DNA from: an uncultured Peptococcaceae bacterium
Lineage (GTDB): Bacteria > Bacillota > Peptococcia > Peptococcales > Peptococcaceae
DNA length: 17,370 nucleotides
Assembly (NCBI GenBank): GCA_934229395.1
Contig: CAKQDL010000040.1
Span: 1 to 17,370, forward strand
Direction of reading: 5' to 3'
Shown: positions 14,636-17,370 of the stretch, piece after piece
Layout: every line of letters begins with the position of its first letter
How positions within the stretch are numbered: position 1 is the stretch's first letter
Program-made: the position numbers and the translations under genes
The notes under the pieces: generated by a model
What the model was told of the DNA's origin: nothing
Database searches by the model: none
The model's input: only the letters and a program-made list of their open reading frames with translations

Positions 14636-15526
14636 ATGAAGTTAACAGCCGAAGATTTGGCATTTGCCGAACAATATGATGCCAACAAGTATTGGCATCC
14701 ATCTGTAAGTGCAGACACTGCCCTTTTCCGCGCTTTGGACAGCGCAGAAAATGCACAAAAAAAATACCCACAGCGCAAGTTAGAGCTCCTTTTAGTGAAG
14801 CGTGGCAACCATCCTTATAAGGGTGGCTGGGCGCTCCCAGGTGGCTTCTGCGAAGAAAACGAAAGCCTCCACGCATGTGCAGCACGCGAGCTAAAAGAAG
14901 AAACTGGCCTAAGCGCCGTTTATTGTGGCGAGGTGGGTACCTTTAGCCGTGTGGACCGCGATCCTCGCACCCGCGTGATTACTCAAGCCTTTTTGGCCGT
15001 GGTGCCTTATGGCGAAACTGGCGAAGCCGTTGCAGCCGACGATGCCGCAGAAGCCAAATGGTTCGCTGTATCTATGAAATACAACAACCTAAGTGCCAAG
15101 CATTATCGCATCACCCTCACCCTAACGAGTGACGACGAAGTCATCACCGGTACCGTAGACCTTCTAGACGAAGGCCAAGGTGCATGGCGCCACGAGGTGG
15201 TAGAAGATGCCGAAGCACTGGCCTTTGACCACCTAGAAGTGATTTGCCAGGCGGTAGAAACCCTGCGCACCAAGATGTATCGCACACAGGTGGCCTTCAA
15301 CTGGGTGGGTGAGCACTTCCGCATTGCAGATTTGCAAGGTGTGTTTGAAGCTGTTGTTGAGCAGGAGCTTTTGCGCACCACCTTCTTTGAACACGTGAAG
15401 CCACTGATTAAACGTGTGGATGATGAAAATCCAGAAAACGCGGCTATTTTGGACCAAATATATGAATACAACAAAGGGTATTGCATTTTGGATGGCTTGT
15501 CTGCTATTGACCTGTGGCAGGCCTAA
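14636..15526 (+). CDS. Nudix hydrolase with C-terminal winged-helix domain (NrtR-like architecture)
   Basis: A 296-residue protein. The N-terminal Nudix domain has a complete Nudix box (Gly70, Glu76, Arg84, Glu85, Glu88, Glu89, Gly91), so hydrolysis of an ADP-ribose-like nucleotide is likely. The C-terminal segment (about 198-265, with FDHLEVI, QVAFNWV, FRIADLQGVFEAV) matches the winged-helix tail of the Nudix-related regulators of NAD metabolism (NrtR), although the usual arginine-rich NF helix is only partly kept. It lies directly before pncB, a classic NrtR target, which supports a role in NAD homeostasis as enzyme, regulator or both. I chose ATG 14636, with GAGG 6 bases upstream; GTG 14624 directly after the previous stop is less likely. 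Confidence 0.85.
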   Translation: MKLTAEDLAFAEQYDANKYWHPSVSADTALFRALDSAENAQKKYPQRKLELLLVKRGNHPYKGGWALPGGFCEENESLHACAARELKEETGLSAVYCGEVGTFSRVDRDPRTRVITQAFLAVVPYGETGEAVAADDAAEAKWFAVSMKYNNLSAKHYRITLTLTSDDEVITGTVDLLDEGQGAWRHEVVEDAEALAFDHLEVICQAVETLRTKMYRTQVAFNWVGEHFRIADLQGVFEAVVEQELLRTTFFEHVKPLIKRVDDENPENAAILDQIYEYNKGYCILDGLSAIDLWQA

Positions 15527-15548
15527 GCAAAAAAAGGAGATAGTGATA

Positions 15549-17042
15549 ATGGATCAACGTAACCTTACGTTATTAACAGACTTTTACGAAATCACCATGG
15601 GGAATGGCTATTTTGTAAATGGTATGCAGGATAAGATTGTTTACTTCGATATGTTCTTCCGCGAAATTCCGGACGGAGGCGGTTTTGTCATCATGGCTGG
15701 CTTAGAACAGCTCATTGACTACCTCAATAATTTGTCCTTTACCGATGAAGACATCGATTATTTGCGCTCTAAGGGCATTTTTGACGAAGCTTTCCTTGCT
15801 TACTTGCGCGACTTCAAATTTGAATGCGACGTATGGGCTGTGCCAGAAGGCCGTCCAGTTTTCCCTCATGAGCCACTTGTTACTGTGCGTGGTCCTGTTG
15901 TGCAAGCGCAGTTCCTTGAAACTATGCTTCTTTTGACCATCAACCATCAATGTCTCATTGCCACCAAGGCAAACCGCATTGTGCGCGCAGCAAAGGGGCG
16001 CGCCGTGATGGAATTTGGCTCTCGTCGTGCACAGGGGCCGGATGCAGCCAACTATGGTGCGCGCGCTGCCTATATTGGTGGCGTTGTAGGTACGGCCAAT
16101 ACATCTGTAGACCGTGACTATGGTGTGCCAGCCCTAGGCACCATGGCCCACAGCTGGGTGCAGCTTTTTGATAGCGAAGAAGAAGCCTTCCGCGCCTATG
16201 CAAAAACCTATCCGCAATCCTGTATGCTCCTTATTGATACCTACGACGTACTAGGCTCTGGCCTTCCAAACGCCATCAAAATTTTCAACGAAGTGGTTGT
16301 GCCACAGGGCTATCGCCCAACTGGTGTACGTATCGACAGTGGCGACATTGCTTATCTTTCCAAAAAGGTGCGCACCATTTTGGACGAAGCCGGCTTTGAA
16401 GATTGCGGCATCTGCGTATCTGGCGGTTTGGACGAAATCATCATCCAAGATCTCTTCTTGCAAGGTGCACAAATCAATAGCTTTGGCGTAGGCGAACGCC
16501 TCATCACCTGCAAGAGCGACCCAGTCTTTGGCGGGGTGTATAAGCTTGTTGCAGTAGAAGAGGACGGGCTCATTGTGCCACGTATTAAAATCAGCGAAAA
16601 CGTTGGCAAAATCACCAATCCAGGCTATAAGATTCCATGGCGTTTGTTTGACAACGAAACCAACAAGGCCATTGCCGACCTTGTTATGCTCGCCGATGAA
16701 ACCATCGACGAAAGCCATCCAATCGAAATCTTCGATCCAAACGCTGTTTGGAAACGCAAGACCGTGAAAAATTTCCACGCCGAAAAATTGCACGTGCAGA
16801 TTTTTGACAAGGGTCAGCTCGTTTATAAATCACCAAGCGTTAAAGAAATCCGCGATTACTGCGCGGAAGAGCTCGATACCCTTTGGGATGAAGTAAAACG
16901 CTTCGAAAATCCTCACCATTATTATGTGGACTATTCCTCCAGCCTTTGGAGCATGCGTGAACGTATGCTCATGGAGCGCCGCCACGTAATCAGCGAAGAC
17001 GAAGAACGCCTGCTCTTAGAACAGGTGGAAAAAGATTGCTAA
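15549..17042 (+). CDS. pncB: Nicotinate phosphoribosyltransferase PncB
   Basis: Converts nicotinate, PRPP and ATP to nicotinate mononucleotide, the first step of NAD salvage by the Preiss-Handler route. The 497-residue protein matches the longer bacterial form. It shows LLTDFYEITMGNGYF at the N-terminus, EFGSRRAQGPDAA starting at Glu155, the His of TMAHSW (His201, the likely phosphorylated residue), RIDSGDIAYLSKKVR, and the PRPP-binding FGVGERLITCKSDPVFGG region. The start at 15549 is preceded by AAAGGAG. The reading frame extends back to 15414 inside the Nudix gene, but that part is only overlap. It ends the operon; the insertion-sequence end begins 24 bases after its stop. Confidence 0.96.
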   Translation: MDQRNLTLLTDFYEITMGNGYFVNGMQDKIVYFDMFFREIPDGGGFVIMAGLEQLIDYLNNLSFTDEDIDYLRSKGIFDEAFLAYLRDFKFECDVWAVPEGRPVFPHEPLVTVRGPVVQAQFLETMLLLTINHQCLIATKANRIVRAAKGRAVMEFGSRRAQGPDAANYGARAAYIGGVVGTANTSVDRDYGVPALGTMAHSWVQLFDSEEEAFRAYAKTYPQSCMLLIDTYDVLGSGLPNAIKIFNEVVVPQGYRPTGVRIDSGDIAYLSKKVRTILDEAGFEDCGICVSGGLDEIIIQDLFLQGAQINSFGVGERLITCKSDPVFGGVYKLVAVEEDGLIVPRIKISENVGKITNPGYKIPWRLFDNETNKAIADLVMLADETIDESHPIEIFDPNAVWKRKTVKNFHAEKLHVQIFDKGQLVYKSPSVKEIRDYCAEELDTLWDEVKRFENPHHYYVDYSSSLWSMRERMLMERRHVISEDEERLLLEQVEKDC

Positions 17043-17093
17043 AACCAAAAATACCTGCTAAGTTTTTGTAGTGACCTCAAATAGTTAGACCAT

Positions 17094-17126
17094 AATAGAG
17101 AAGTGCTCGTCGCTTCTCTATTTTTT
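17094..17126 (+). terminator. Rho-independent terminator carried on the IS end
   Basis: AATAGAGAAG (17094-17103) pairs perfectly with CTTCTCTATT (17113-17122), and the T-run spans 17121-17126. It lies within the insertion-sequence end and is the only terminator visible after pncB. Confidence 0.8.
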
Positions 17127-17370
17127 ATGCCGCAGCTTGGAGTTGGTAGCAGATTCTGTAGTCGACAGGACTCTTCCATCCAAGCTTTTCTTTATACTTG
17201 AATTCTGTGGTGTCTGTAGTTATTTTCTGATGCGGAATAGATGTTTCAAAGCGTCTGTTTAGTCATTTGGTGCCACTGGCCCTGTCTTATCGGATAAGAG
17301 TTATATCTGCGGCTCTTTCTGGTGAAAGATTGCACCTTTATGTCGAGAACGCGCATGAGTCTTTGCACAC
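17125..17370 (-). pseudogene. Degenerate IS3-family OrfB transposase with internal deletion and frameshifts
   Basis: Read on the minus strand from the window edge, frame one gives VQRLMRVLDIKVQSFTRK (17368 downward), typical of the N-terminal part of IS3 OrfB. After NSY (about 17294) the family sequence continues in a second frame (DKTGPVAPN) and then, from 17262, in a third (LNRRFETSIPHQKITTDT, the segment with the first catalytic Asp). A few residues later, near 17191-17196, it jumps directly to the protein's C-terminus, KEKLGWKSPVDYRICYQL, with a stop at 17125-17127. The remaining catalytic core, including the second Asp and the Glu (roughly 130 residues), is missing. The copy cannot encode a working transposase. 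Confidence 0.85.

Larger units (their letters stand above)
17067..17370 (-). mobile_element. IS3-family insertion sequence remnant (right part, runs off window)
   Basis: The left boundary is taken at 17067, where TGTAGTGACCTCAAATAG resembles the terminal inverted repeat of IS150-type IS3 elements (TGTA start, TGACC, later GTT-GAC). A transposase OrfB remnant on the minus strand fills the rest. The other end lies outside the window, so the matching inverted repeat and target duplication cannot be checked. The element landed 24 bases after the pncB stop. Confidence 0.8.

Noticed and set aside
16251..16793. A 180-codon minus-strand open frame opposite pncB
   Set aside because: Shadow of the conserved pncB core, with no ribosome binding site or motif.

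Overview
The window looks like chromosomal DNA of a Bacillota (Firmicutes) bacterium, probably an anaerobe of the Clostridia/Negativicutes kind; nothing visible fixes a lower rank. The pointers are the cdaA-cdaR-glmM (c-di-AMP and cell-wall precursor) operon, metG next to a TatD-type gene, strong purine-rich ribosome binding sites, rho-independent terminators, and an exported protein joining a copper-amine-oxidase-N-like domain to an RlpA barrel. Almost all genes are housekeeping or common accessory types. No CRISPR array, tRNA, rRNA, prophage or defence island was seen.

Layout. (1) 1-2009, minus strand: an OmpR/PhoB-type response regulator followed, with an 8-base overlap, by a sensor histidine kinase that runs off the left edge. 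(2) 2208-7497, plus strand: a tight operon cdaA-cdaR-glmM-acpS-nnr. Three of its four junctions are overlapping or 1 base apart. It couples c-di-AMP synthesis and its membrane regulator to glucosamine-phosphate mutase, then to acyl-carrier-protein activation and NAD(P)HX repair, and ends in a strong terminator. (3) 7826-9092, plus strand: an exported RlpA-like protein with its own promoter and terminator, then a small thioredoxin-like protein. (4) 9129-13462, minus strand: a flavin disulfide reductase resembling the mycothione-reductase branch, converging on the thioredoxin gene across a bidirectional terminator; then metG and tatD in one unit, with a promoter and a terminator-like hairpin in the metG leader. 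(5) 13763-17042, plus strand: a three-gene operon (DUF695-RraB fusion, Nudix + winged-helix protein, pncB) with a clear promoter and possible operator palindromes. It combines NAD salvage, a possible ADP-ribose-sensing regulator and a putative RNA-decay modulator. (6) 17067-17370: the end of an IS3-family element carrying a transposase gene with frameshifts and an internal deletion.

The least ordinary parts are the 13.5-17.0 kb NAD operon, the mycothione-reductase-like enzyme in an organism not expected to make mycothiol, the metG leader hairpin and the internally deleted insertion sequence. None proves a new system. The NAD operon is the best candidate for an under-described regulatory arrangement.
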